A stretch of 64,000 nt of DNA from Polytrichum commune (GCA_950295325.1 OX485808.1:9426501-9490500); one strand, 5' to 3'; shown: positions 35,901 through 46,514, counted from the first letter of the stretch. Notes: a model not told the origin generated them from the letters alone. Made by a program: numbers and translations.

Positions 35901-37466
35901 TCCGCAAAATCCGCCTATTTATTCGGGTGATGCTCTATTAATCTATTTATAACCTATTTGGGACAACTGAACTCATAGATGCTTGTTGTAATTAGCTGCT
36001 CATGAATGGAAGCGTATACAAACCGTGTATTACAGCTCCAACTTAGAGAGCTTGCAGCAATCTCAGGATTGGGACATGAAAGAAAGAACCAGCATTTGGG
36101 GGGGTTGGGCTCTTTATACTACCCGCCTCCGCTTTGGGCATCCTCTTTGGATGCCTTTCCCACCTGGTCTCCTTTGGATGTTAATTCAAACCTTCTGACT
36201 CAATTTCCCGCTTCTTGTCAATAATAGAGAATGTATATTTAGCTTGGCTCTTCGTTGCCCCAACCACCAAATGAATAATTCAACATATATTTAAAGTTGT
36301 TACCACCCTAACTTGGTCAACACTATTCTTCAACTCTTTCATAATTAGTTTTATACATGAATACACCACCACCTTCCCTATTGCCATCTCCTTTCTCCTT
36401 TTATCATTGTTGTATATTTTTCTCACATCCTTACTAATACTAAATCCCTATATGTAACTTCCATATATCACCATAGTGGATATTTAGTGTTTGAGTTTAC
36501 ATTTAATGTTACTTACTCTCATAGGGTTAGTAATGGGAAGTGTATGTGTTCGTTTTAAGTGTATCAAACACTAACTATCATATAACTAAAAAGGATATAA
36601 AGGTTTTGATACACTACATATGAACGCATACACTGAATACCAATAACCCTATGACAATATGTAAGATTATATCTATTAAGGGGTTTTACTCTACTTGTAG
36701 TCAAACATTATGGTATATTTCAAACAATATATTGACAAAAGATGTGCATGTATTATAAAACTTCATATACTAAAAGTCACTAAATATAATAGTTAATGCT
36801 ATTATTTAGACTCTCACATGAGGACTTATATTTTGAAAACAAATAATTAATGCCATGACAAACTTGAATAATTTGGCCAACTTTCAATTTCTGCTAATTA
36901 AAAGAACATATGTTGTGTTGTAATGTGTGCACCCAATATTGCTTCATCCTCAAGACTCCAAGTGTGACAATAACCTAGTACCTATGTGGAAGTCATTAAT
37001 GGAACCCTAAACCACAAATGACATTTGGCACGTTCAATCTTCCAAGGATGTTTGAACCTATCGTGAAGTCCCTTGAACTCTACCAATGTGTGTGAGCAAA
37101 ACATGCAAAGTTCAAAAGGTATGTCCTCATATCATTCACAACATGAAATCTACTTTAAATTAATATATAATATTTCACTATTCCAAATAACATGTTAACA
37201 TGAACAACATCCTATCCATTATAATCTAGTTCTTATGCTTTTCTTACCAGGTGACAAGGTTATAGGTTAATATTGTATCACCTACTTGTGAGCACAATAT
37301 CGTTTATTTCCTTTAGTGCGTTCATTCGTGAAAAACCACACATCCATCTTTCACGTTTGTGAATTAGGATGTTGTGATGACAATATACATTTGTATTGGA
37401 AACTACAAGCACCAAGGCCCATGTCATTTGACCTATGTGCCATCCAGTTATGGTTTGTGTTGTTTA

Positions 37467-37500
37467 AGGTTTAGGGTTTAGGGTTTAGGGTTTAGGGTTC
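37467..37500 (+). repeat. Interstitial plant telomere repeat (TTTAGGG, about 4.5 units)
   Basis: Consecutive GGTTTAG units of the plant telomere type, the last unit changed to GGTTCAGG. Such short tracts occur inside plant chromosomes and upstream of some genes (telo boxes), so this does not mark a chromosome end. Confidence 0.85.
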
Positions 37501-38152
37501 AGGCATCATCAAACATCAAACTGAATGTTTAAATGACTTCATATGATATGTGAACTCCATGGGGTTGCAGTAGATACATTTGTAATCATTTGTTTCTCCC
37601 ATGTACTTCAAATGTGAACTTCTAAGTACATATATTAATGTTCACTCTAATGCTACTTGTTAGGGTATCCATTATAGACTAGAGCATTGTCCTCTACCAA
37701 CAACCATCATATAAATTACAATACATAATCCTAAACTGTTAACCATGTGAATGGTTACCATATTTATATTATTGCACCGTGTAATTGCCTTTGTGGATTG
37801 CAATATAATTATGACTTACTCCTCTTAGACTTTGTAACACTCTCATATGATTCCATAAATTACATTATTCATACACCAAAACGATAATGGCTACATTCAA
37901 CGATGTTATCAATTCCAACGGGTGATCATTCAATTGAACACCATTAAAATATGAGTTGGTGATGGTGTTAATTTTGTGGAATACCTTAGTCCACGTAGGT
38001 TTTTGAGTGGTATTGAATTGCCGCTAATGAATAGCGGGTTAGAAGGCCGGGGCCGGGCGGCCAAGAGAGGCGCCGGCCCTCCTATGTCCCGCACCTAGGG
38101 GCAAGGACAACCAGGAAGGCAATCTCCCTAGGGTGGCAGGTGTCAACACCAC

Positions 38153-38221
38153 AAGCCTCGCGGGCAACCACCTAAACCAAGGAGGTGTCGACACCTGGCA
38201 AGGTGTTGGCCCGCGAGGCTT
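38153..38221 (+). promoter_or_regulatory. Perfect 13-bp inverted repeat upstream of the plus-strand gene
   Basis: Arms AAGCCTCGCGGGC (38153-38165) and its exact complement (38209-38221) around a 43-bp spacer that itself contains the palindrome GGTGTCGACACC (38184-38195). GGTGTCAACACC occurs just upstream (about 38140). It lies in a GC-rich patch before the leader; a regulatory role is inference. Confidence 0.4.
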
Positions 38222-38279
38222 CTGAGCCGTTGATGGGCCCGGCGCAATCTAATGGCCCGGATTCGAGGGTTTAGGGTGA

Positions 38280-38881
38280 CCCCTTCCGCTCTCTCCTTCT
38301 CTCCCCTCCTCTTTTTCCTTTCTCTCTTTTTCTTCCTCTCTTCCTCCGCGCCAAGCGCCGCTCTTGGAAACGCCGCCGCCGCTTTCCATAGCGCCGCGCC
38401 AAGCGCTTCCTCTCGCACCTTTTGCTTTTGTCTTGGTCGCGCCGCTTCCCTTCATTCTTCTTTCTCCTTCATTCCTCTCCTCCTCTCTGATGCTTCTCCT
38501 CCTCTTCTCTCATTCTATTCCTCTTGTTATTGTCTTCCTCTTCTTATTCTCTCTTCTTGGTCCAGAGTGTTAGCTTTGAGTGAGTTCGGAGCGGTTTATT
38601 GTGTTGAACTCCTTACTTGTTTTGTAAAATTCATGCATGGAGTGATTTTAGGTTGAGTAGAAGTGAGCACGGTCGAGTGTGATAGAAAGGTAGAGGTCTT
38701 TCAAATTAGGCCTGAGTTTGCAAGAATCAGGGGGTTTGTGAGAAAGTTTTAGGGTGCTTGAGAGATTCATTGTGTTTCTGAGATCTTTGTGAGAGTTGTT
38801 CTTTAGTGCCACAACAGAGTTTCTGAGTCTGGTTGTAAGAAGCAGATTGTGAGAGCAGCTTTCAAGAGTTTGAAAGACAAG
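38280..38881 (+). other. Probable 5' untranslated exon of the multi-domain gene
   Basis: Starts with a long pyrimidine-rich tract (38285-38345) typical of plant leaders and ends at a good donor, GACAAG/GTAAGC (intron from 38882). The next acceptor, GGATTGCAG (ending 39967), is directly followed by the ATG at 39968. A 134-codon open frame at 38252-38656 is low-complexity Leu/Ser and I do not treat it as coding. Confidence 0.45.
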
Positions 38882-39967
38882 GTAAGCAATTTGCATCAGT
38901 GCACACAATTTGCATCATTCCCTTTAGGTTCCTGTTACATATACAATGCATAAGCATTGTATATGTTGCCCAAGCATTAAACATGCATCTGGAAACACAG
39001 TAGTTTGGGGAGACGACCCAAACTCATATTAAAATATAATAAATATTTGAATTGCAGCCTAAAATGAACTAAATGTTTGGGTCGTTCGACCCAAACATTG
39101 TAGCCTCTTGTTTGGGTCGAGCGACCCAAACATTGGAGCCTCATTATGTTTGGGTCGCTCGACCCAAACATTACAGGGAGAAGAACTAAACCACATTGTA
39201 AAATATAAAAGAACTTTAAAAATTAAGTAAATGTTTGGGTCGTTCGACCCAAACATTGCAGACTGAAATGACTGGGTTTGGGTACCTAAATTTGCAGCCT
39301 AACATGTTTGGGTCGCTCGACCCAAACATTACAGGGAGAAGAACTAAACCACATTGTAAAATATAAAAGAACTTCAAAAATTAAGTGAATGTTTGGGTCG
39401 TTCGACCCAAACATTGCAGTCTGAAATGATTGGGTTGAGCTACCTAAATTTGCAACCTAACATGTTTCGGTCGGTCGACCCAAACATTACAGGGAGAAGA
39501 ACTAAAGCACATTGTAAAATAAAAAAGAAATTTGAAAATTAAGTAATTGTTTGGGTCGTTCGACCCAAACATTGCAGTCTGAAATGAATGGGTTGAGCTA
39601 CCTAAATTTGCAGCCTAACATATTTGGGTCGCTCGACCCAAACATTACAAGGAGAAGAACTAAACCACATTGTAAAATATAAAAGAACTTCGAAAATTAA
39701 GTAATTGTTTGGGTCGTTCGACCCAAACATTGCAGTCTGAAATGAATGTGTTGAGATACCTAAATTTGCAGCCTCATCATGTTTGGGTCGCTCGACCCAA
39801 ACATTACAGGGTGACCACCTAAACCACACTTTAAAATCTAAAAGATCTTTTAAAACGACTTTGAAAATTAAGTAAATGTTTGGGTCAATCCTCCAAATGT
39901 TAAATGCACATTGCAATACTTTGGGTCGATCGACCGAAACTCACAGTTTCGATTTCTTGGATTGCAG
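38882..39967 (+). other. Leader intron with 13 palindrome copies
   Basis: Predicted GT...AG intron (1086 bp), AT-rich. Palindrome copies start at 39003 (degenerate), 39075, 39110, 39148, 39233, 39306, 39391, 39464 (one mismatch), 39549, 39623, 39707, 39781 and 39921 (one mismatch). From about 39148 they are carried in a ~155-bp tandem unit holding two palindromes, with centres CT and TT alternating, plus ACAGGGAGAAGAACTAAA. Confidence 0.55.
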
Positions 39968-41293
39968 ATGGCCCCTAAAAAGAGACCAGGTGAAAGGTGG
40001 TTCATGCTCGCGCCAGACCACCTTTGGCAGGAGTATGAAACTCCACAGGACGATTCTTACGTCCCAAAAGATGGCGTCGTTTTGGCATGGTCCGTTCAGG
40101 TGGTGAAGGCATCCATGTTCAAGCTGCTATTCGTGGTGAAGGTGGGGACCCACGAGCAGCACACCTGGGCAACGCTGACGGGATGGGAGGTTGCGTCCGT
40201 CCAGTCTCTCGGGGACTACGTAGACGTGATACTGGAGAACTCCGCCGTGCAGAACGTCCACATGTTCATGCACCAGTTCTCCGAGCCCTTCGACCCCCTG
40301 TACGCCAAGGAGACTTGCGTCGACCCTGAAACCATAAAACCGGAGGCCATATTCATAGATGGTAGTGTAACGAACACGAAGGTTGCGAGCAGGTTCACGA
40401 AGTTAAAACAGGCTATCACGGTTCTCAACAAGGCGCTGCAAAGCAAACCCAAGACGCAGCAGCCTGTGAGGCGGAAGGCAACGACGGAAGAAGGCGCAGG
40501 GTCCTCAAGACCACAAACTGTGAGGAAACCGCGGGCGGTCCCTGCAGACTCGAGACGGACGAGCACTACAACAACGCCGGCTGACAGCGAGACGCCAACG
40601 CCATCAGGAAGCCGTCAGACGACCCCTTCCAAGAGGGGAAGAGAGTCATCGGGGATGACTGACGAGCCTGTTTCCCCGGAGCTCCGGATGCCGAAGCCTG
40701 GCCAAGAGGTGGATGCAGGCGAAATACAAAAAATAAACAACAACTTCGAGACAAAATGCCTGCACTGCTTCTTCATGGGCAGGGACTTCAAATTCGAGGT
40801 CAACATTGCGCAGTGCCACCTTGCGCCACCAGAGAAGTGCGTCCGAGCCAAGGAGGACGCCTACGTCGACTGGATGGTCGCTCAAATCTTGGGCGGGCAG
40901 TTCAAGGACGACAGGCAGACAATTGTTGTCATGCCACAAGGGCTGAAAAGAATGCCGACGCCTGAGATGTGGCCGGCAATCTCTAAAGGAGACTTCTGGC
41001 TGATTGACGGGCAGCACAGTGTGGAGGCCTCGAAAAAAATCCAGCTGATGACCGAGTGGGACGACCCGAACAACCAGAAGGAGAAGCTAAAAGTTTGGAA
41101 GGCTTTGGTGGTTTGGTCGGACAACGAGACGGTCCTCAGCGACATCTCCAGGTTCTTCAACATGGGGAACAAAAAGAGGGCCTATCAGGCATCGTGGATC
41201 AGAAACATCATGGCCTCGAGGGAGGTGTGGGAGTTTTATGGAAGGCCTCCCAAGGAAAGGGAGAATGCTAAAGACAAGAACCCCAAATGGGAG
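39968..41293 (+). CDS. Exon 1: N-terminal domain, basic linker, ParB-like motif
   Basis: 442 residues. Residues 1-150 are a compact unknown domain (VLAWSVQVVKASMFKLLFVVKV, TWATLTGWEVASVQSL). Residues ~160-231 are a basic, Ser/Thr/Pro-rich linker. At ~260-292 are CLHCFF and CHLAPPEKC, perhaps a metal site. At ~330-350 is VVMPQGLKRMPTPEMWPAI followed by GDFWLIDGQHSVEASKKI, which resembles the ParB/DGQHR pattern (a dinucleotide-binding or nuclease-like fold) with Ser in place of Arg. The remainder (WSDNETVLSDISRFFNMGNKKR) also fits such proteins. The fold assignment is tentative. Confidence 0.6.
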
Positions 41294-44200
41294 GTGAGTA
41301 TGTTTGGGTCGATCGACCCAAACTCCTACATTGTTTTGTTGTCATCGCCAGGTTGATAGTTTGGGTCGGTCGACCCAAACTCTGAAATTATTTTGATATT
41401 GTCCCCAGGTTCATAGTTTGGGTCGGTCGACCCAAACTCTGAAATTGTTAAGATGTTTTCGCCAGGTTCATAGTTTGGGTCGTTCGACCCAAACTGCTGT
41501 TGCATTTGTTTTTCCATTATGTGTTGTCTAACATGTGCTAATGTCTTCCTGTGCAGGACTTCAAATATCAAATGATCAATAAATTCTCCTCGATCGACAA
41601 TGCTAGCCACAAGCAGAAAAAGTATAACGAGCTGAGAGGAGAAATCTATTTGATCACAGCGTCCGATTCCGTATGGGCAAGATGGAAGAGTGTTTTTGAA
41701 AAACACGAGACGGGGGACCTCATGGACCCCGACACCGGCATGCTCTTCAACCAGACTACGCGCTTCAAGCAAATGAAGCCTCTGGTGAGGGAGTTCTTCA
41801 GAGCGCTTCAAGGTCTCTCCGAGACAGAGATGGGAAAAGCGGCGTCCCACATCCTACACGTGGAGACGACGGCGAAGAGATGCTGGGTCCACCCTAAGAT
41901 CGTCTTCACCAAACCCAAGATCTTCGTCCCTTCATGCTACACAATGAAGGAATGGACGGAGAACAGGAAGAAGAAGACGACCATCGTCCAGGAGCTGCAC
42001 AAGCTTGTGCCAGAGAAGAAGCTCATCGTGGACGGAGAGGTCGACGAGGCGCACTGGAGGGCCTTCAAAGCCGAATATAAGTTTACCAGTGCGTCCATGG
42101 CGGCACTCATGAGGGAGGCGGGAGACGACTTCCTCAGATCCAAGCTCGTGAAGGGGGGGAGGAACCGGGCGCTTCCCGAACACTCAGTGCGGGCCTTCTC
42201 CAACTTCATAAAGGAGAAGAAGATCGTCAGTTTCGAAGGCGATGCGCAATTCAACATGGTCACTGTCGAACCTCTCAGGATCCAGGGTTGGCCGGGTTCT
42301 GAGTCAAGGAAGGCGATCAGGACTAGAGCCGGGGACCGCTTCCCCTTCGGAATGATAGACTTCAGGAACATCCCTGGAGCCTCATTCGAGGGGACTATGA
42401 GCACCCCTTTTTACGATCCTTTCTTGTCGAAGTTCGTGGACTACGGCAGCCCCAAATTCAGGGAGGTCGACGTCTGGCTCTGGATTGTCGAGGACAGAAG
42501 GGCAGAGCAGGTTTACGAGATCGTGCGCAAATTGCAGCCGGAGTATGCCGTCTCGAAATCTCACTACGTTGCTGCACCGGCGGAGGGGGCGTACAGCACG
42601 CTGAAAGACAAGAAGACGAAGATCGTCAACGTGCTGTGTTTGTACTTCGTGTACAAAGCTGAGCTGGTTAAGGTGCCAAACCATCCCATAGCCAGGATGG
42701 AAAAGCTCTTCCAAGTCCAAGAAGGGTTGGGTACCAGCAGGAGCTTATATGACGAGGCGAAGTACGCCAACTACCCCGCGGATGAGCTGCGCATGGAGTT
42801 CTACCTGCGGATGATGAGGACCCTCACGAAGAGAGGGGACTGCATCTTCAACGTTTTCGGGGGGTCCAAACCGATTTTTGCAGCCATTGTAAGCAGAAAA
42901 CCCAGAAGTCCCTATACGTTCGGTTTGGGTCGAACGACCCAAACTAGGGGCATGCACAGTTTGGGTCGAGCGACCCAAACTAGGGCCATGCATAGTTTGG
43001 GTCGAGCGACCCAAACTAACTATTCTTATTTTGTTTTGGAAGTCATTTTCCATTATATGTTCATTTGGTGTTACTAATAGTATTGATTTTGATTGTGCAG
43101 ATGTCTGGGTTGAACATCTACTCCTATGTGGAGGATGCCGATGTTCAATTCTACAGGACCCAAAAGGCGCTGGCCAAGAGAATGGACATCCTCGACTGGA
43201 TACCCGGATCCTACGTCGAAGAGATCGTCGAGGGGGGCGAGAATCCTTTGGATATTGCGAGGCGAATCAACCCGGGTGAATTCGCCATGCGGGCCCCCGT
43301 TCAATTGCCAGAGCCGCTCATCGGGTTGCATCCGGGCAATCCGTCTATGGGAGCAGGTGGCGAGGTTGGGGAGGAGGGGGAGGAAGACGAGGAGGAGGCG
43401 GAGGAGGAAGCAGAGAAAGTGGAGGGGGAGGTGGAGGAAGGGGCAACAGGATTCACTCAAGAATCCGAGGCCCCTCAGCGGAAGAAGGCCATGCGGCCTG
43501 CCACGCCGCAGAGCAGGCTGGTGCCCGCGTTGACGGTGGACGACGCCAAGGATATGTACTCGAGGGACGCGACGGCCACCTTCAGGGAGCGTAGAAGGAT
43601 GAAGGGGAAGAAGCTGTACGGGGACTATGCGGTGGAGGAGACGATCGCAATAAGCTCCGAGGACGAGGACGACATGGAACTCGCCAAGAAGCTGAGGTCT
43701 GATCCTGCCTCCCCCAGAGCGTTCGCCGGGAATGTGAGGGTGAAACCGGAGGTCCTCACCGTGGAGGAGGCGAACGCAAAAATGCTCCGAGACGAGGAGC
43801 AGCGTGTGCGACTGCAGAGGGCTGCCGCCGAGGAACCCTCTGTCCGCAACGAAGTCGCGGAGTTGAGGGCTCTCCTGTTGGAGCAGGAGCGGCAAAGGGC
43901 GATGTCCCAAACTCCGTCCCAAGCGGACCTCATCACGCAAGTGATCCAGGGCATGCTGGCGCAGGGATTGGTGATGGCTCCCCCGAGTTCATTCCCTCAC
44001 TTGCCCGCAGGCTTCCCTCCACAGGATATCCGCCCGCGGCCGGCGTTGGAGCATTCCTTCAGCTTCGCGGATTTGCTGCAGCCGCACGCCCGTCCTTACG
44101 CGCCTGTGCAGCAGGTGGATGATCCAAACCTTTGGCGCGTCCCCGGAGCGTCCAGCTCGTTGGCACCCCCCCCGCTCCGGCCTCCCATCCTCTTGCCCCC

Positions 44201-45894
44201 ACACCACCAGCGGGACGACCCCCACATGTTTGGGTCGTCCGACCCAAACAGTGCCGACGTTGCAGCGTCGCAGAGCGACCCTCGCCAAGCAGCAGGGTTT
44301 GGGTCGGCCGACCCAAACCCCGTCCCCCATCAGACCCCGGTCGACGAGCCTATGCTAGATGTTGAAGGCCCGCAAGGGCCTGGTGATACCTCTACTCCTA
44401 ACCCAGTCGATGAACCAATGCATGATGCGCATGCGGAGGTTGGGTTGGGACAAAGGCCTGACAGTCAGCCTTTGCAGGAGCAGGTTGCGGCTGACGGCGT
44501 CGTCGGAGGCGGCGGTGACAGAGGTGGGGCAGCGCACGCGATGCCGGCATCAACGTCGTCAAGGCACGACCAAGGCGAGGTAATGCACTGACCCCACTCA
44601 GTTTGGGTCGGTCGACCCAAACTTCCTGGGTCTTTGACTTCTTGCCTTGGTCGTGTCCCCTAGCTAGGACGAACTTAGGCCCCCCCCGGCACTCGCGCCC
44701 TTCGTCACCCCCAGCGACCATTCGTTCGTCCACCTACCCCCGGCTTTGCAACGAAGTCTTCATCACGGCGGCCCGTCTCTTCAATTTTTTCTAGATGTAG
44801 AAGTAGGCTAGTTTGAACGCATCGTTCAACGCGGCTCCCCCAATCAAGATGTACATAGAGCATTGTATATAATATAATCACCATTTTTGACTCCTATATA
44901 CTTGTATATTGTGTTTGAATGTATTTTGTATGCTCTTGTATCCCTTGTATCCCTTGTTGCACCCCCTCCAAAATGAATCAAATGCTTTTGTGTTTGCACC
45001 GAGAACGCTCGTTTCCTTAATGCTTCGTTTGGACATAGCATGACATAAGTCGCCCCCGTTTTCTCTCGCTCGTATCCGCAGGGCTCGGAGCATAGCGTAG
45101 CGGCTCCCCGACGCTCTTCCCCAAGGAGCGGAGAGGGCAGCGCGGCGGCGCCCCCGGTTTTACCCGCCCCGCCCCCGCTGCCGAAGAAACGATTCCTGGT
45201 GTTAGACCTGAACGGGGTCCTCGTCCAATGCGTTCATTGCCCTAGGACCCCCACGGTGCCCTTTTGCAAGCCCGAGGACGCTAATTACGACGGGCCGCCC
45301 ACGTTCATAAAGAGCAAACTAGTTCACCTCCGCCCGTGGCTTCGGACCTTCCTCCAGATCGCCCAACAACGATGGTGGGTGGTCGTCTGGAGCTCCATGA
45401 AGGCCGAGAACACCAATGCCGTCGTGGAGTTCATCTTCAAGGGCATCGAGCCCCCCTGCATGGTCCTAGCACAAGAAGCCTGTAGAATATTGTACACACC
45501 TGACGGCAAAGTCGTCAAAAAACCAAACAACCCCGCTTCCCCCCAATATCTCAAGGTCTTGAAGCCCATTTTTTGGGACCAACGTCCGTCCTTGATAGGC
45601 GTCCCCTACGACGTCCGCCCCACCCGCGAGAACACGCTCATGGTGGACGACAGCGCCGCAAAGAACATGTTGAACCCGACGGCCAACCTCATAGTTTGCC
45701 CTACATGGACGGTCGAGAAGGTCCGGGACCGATTTTTGTTAGACCTTAGTAAATACCTCCAGGCGCTCTGGGGTAGCGGGCTACCTGTAAACAATTTTGT
45801 TAGGAACAATCCGATAGGCGAGAGATACTTGGATCCACGAGACCATTTGTACAGAGAGTTGTTCTCACACGCGAAATTCAACAAGCTCATTTGA
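39968..45894 (+). CDS. Multi-domain protein: ParB-like region to FCP1-like phosphatase (four exons)
   Basis: Join 39968-41293, 41557-42888, 43101-44579, 45082-45894, about 1649 residues. Every junction is phase 0 with GT-AG borders (GAG/GTGAGT, ATT/GTAAGC, GAG/GTAATG; acceptors CTGTGCAG, TTGTGCAG, TATCCGCAG), and the reading stays open across all four. I chose ATG 39968 because it follows an acceptor-like TTGCAG and starts MAPKKRPGERW; an in-frame ATG at 39911 would translate palindrome sequence. I know no described protein with this order. Coding sequence is markedly GC-rich against AT-rich introns. It occupies the right half of T1. It could instead be two or three genes; only transcripts can settle that. 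Confidence 0.65.
41294..41556 (+). other. Intron with four palindromes at 57-bp spacing
   Basis: Donor GAG/GTGAGT, acceptor CTTCCTGTGCAG. Palindromes start at 41302, 41359, 41416 and 41473, exactly 57 bp apart, in a small tandem repeat that also carries CGCCAGGTT/CCCCAGGTT. Confidence 0.75.
41557..42888 (+). CDS. Exon 2: large domain of unknown function
   Basis: 444 residues, open throughout. It opens DFKYQMINKFSSIDNASHKQ. It has a charged central part (WTENRKKKTTIVQELHKLVPEKKL) and a C-terminal half with well-ordered alternation (FPFGMIDFRNIPGASFEGTM, VDVWLWIVEDRRAEQVYEIV, SKSHYVAAPAEGAYSTL, KIVNVLCLYFVYKAELVKVP), suggesting a folded enzyme-like domain. I recognise no family. The high third-position GC and lack of frame damage argue that it is or was under selection. 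Confidence 0.6.
42889..43100 (+). other. Intron with three palindromes at 36-bp spacing
   Basis: Donor ATT/GTAAGC, acceptor GATTGTGCAG before ATG 43101. Palindromes start at 42923, 42959 and 42995 (36 bp apart), with centres AA, AG and AG. Confidence 0.75.
43101..44579 (+). CDS. Exon 3: acidic, coiled and proline-rich region
   Basis: 493 residues starting MSGLNIYSYVEDADVQFYR. An almost pure Glu tract lies at ~92-115, a basic patch (FRERRRMKGKKLYGDY) at ~155-175, and an acidic EDEDDMEL stretch just after. A probable coiled coil (RVRLQRAAAEEPSVRNEVAELRALLLEQERQRA) lies at ~232-270, then a long Pro-rich tail. Two palindrome copies (44228-44249 and 44297-44318) are inside the coding sequence and read FGSSDPN and FGSADPN in the frame used. 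The tail looks disordered. Confidence 0.55.
44580..45081 (+). other. Intron with one palindrome
   Basis: Donor GAG/GTAATG, acceptor CGTATCCGCAG. One palindrome at 44601-44622 (centre GT). Without splicing, exon 3 would end after EVMH at 44591. Confidence 0.6.
45082..45894 (+). CDS. Exon 4: FCP1/NIF-like HAD phosphatase domain
   Basis: 270 residues to a TGA. After a ~38-residue Pro/Ser linker: FLVLDLNGVLV (residue 42 is the presumed nucleophile Asp; the general-acid Asp of D-x-D is Asn, as I recall from a plant subgroup of NIF-like proteins), then RPWLRTFL, VVVWSSM (HAD motif II), YLKVLKPIFW, and NTLMVDDSAAKNMLNP (motif IV). It ends VNNFVRNNPIGERYLDPRDHLYRELFSHAKFNKLI. This family dephosphorylates proteins such as the RNA polymerase II C-terminal domain. 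The Asn leaves activity uncertain. The paralogue at 51285-52052 shares every motif and the same ending. Confidence 0.8.
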   Translation, partial: GSEHSVAAPRRSSPRSGEGSAAAPPVLPAPPPLPKKRFLVLDLNGVLVQCVHCPRTPTVPFCKPEDANYDGPPTFIKSKLVHLRPWLRTFLQIAQQRWWVVVWSSMKAENTNAVVEFIFKGIEPPCMVLAQEACRILYTPDGKVVKKPNNPASPQYLKVLKPIFWDQRPSLIGVPYDVRPTRENTLMVDDSAAKNMLNPTANLIVCPTWTVEKVRDRFLLDLSKYLQALWGSGLPVNNFVRNNPIGERYLDPRDHLYRELFSHAKFNKLI

Positions 45895-46031
45895 GGCACT
45901 ATGTGTGTTTGTATGTGTGTGTGTGTGCCCGCCCACTTTGTGTAATATATGCTTCATATGTATCTTGATTTTCACGCGCTCTATCAAACCCTCCTCCCTT
46001 GGGTTTTGTTTTGTTTTAATTTTGGCTCCAG

Positions 46032-46385
46032 CGTTTGGATCCCTCGATTGACATCGTGAGCGAGTCAAACTTGGGGAGCTTCTTCTACGAGACTGTTTAC
46101 GACGCCGCGTCAACCATTGACTACTCCAAGGAGCCTATTGACGCCGGCGTCGTCGATAGCCCCCCACCCAAGCAAATCTTCCGGCGATCTGCGTCCCCGT
46201 CGCCGCTCAAGGGCATAAATCGCAAATGCGTCCGGACGTCCCCCTCTCGACCCGGCGGCCATATTACACCTCAACGGCGGCTGCGGATGGACGCTCGGCC
46301 AACGAAGAGTGGAACCCTTCCTATTCCTTTGCGGGACGCCTTGCCCCTCCTCGCCAACTCCGACGGGAACGCCCCCGGTGACAAG
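46032..46385 (+). CDS. Follow-on exon with DAAS-DYS motif (module 1)
   Basis: 118 residues after the acceptor TTTTGGCTCCAG (ending 46031), phase 0, to the donor GACAAG/GTGAAC. Content: DPSIDIVSESNLGSFFYETVYDAASTIDYSKEPIDAGVVDSPPPKQ, then SASPSPLKGINRKC. The paralogous exon at 52175-52699 shares DAAS-x-x-DYS, V-[DN]-SPPP and SPSPL. No in-frame ATG opens it, so it is probably reached by splicing. Since exon 4 has its own stop, this exon may join exon 3 directly, skipping the phosphatase. The function is unknown. Confidence 0.55.
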
Positions 46386-46514
46386 GTGAACCCCCCCCCC
46401 CCAACATGGTTAACCGCGCATTACAATCATCCCACACTTAAAAAATGAACGTGTGACACGTTTGGGTCTTCCTCCCTTAACTAACACGTGTGTTCTTGCA
46501 TTCACGCGTTGCAG

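Larger units (their letters stand above)
35901..38250 (+). other. AT-rich central spacer of T1
   Basis: About 2.3 kb with no convincing gene on either strand, lying between the two divergent genes. It holds an interstitial telomere tract (37467-37500) and becomes GC-rich at 38035-38250, where a hairpin-forming repeat precedes the pyrimidine-rich leader of the plus-strand gene. Promoters of both genes may lie here. Confidence 0.5.

Noticed and set aside
34834-35952. Open frames of 372, 338 and 219 codons over the palindromic minisatellite.
   Set aside because: The 78-bp unit is divisible by 3 and has few stops, so several frames on both strands stay open together. There is no homology beyond the repeat itself.
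38252-38656. 134-codon frame starting MARIRGFRV before the multi-domain gene.
   Set aside because: Low-complexity Leu/Ser/Phe from a pyrimidine-rich leader, with a good splice donor downstream. More likely 5' untranslated.
40981-41060. A bacterial contaminant or plasmid partition gene because of the ParB-like motif.
   Set aside because: The motif lies in a gene with plant-type introns, in continuity with plant repeats on both sides, and is only partly conserved.
43074-43940. 288-codon minus-strand frame, and a similar 292-codon frame at 51911-52789.
   Set aside because: Shadows opposite GC-rich exons. The plus-strand readings have consistent splice phases and recognisable motifs.
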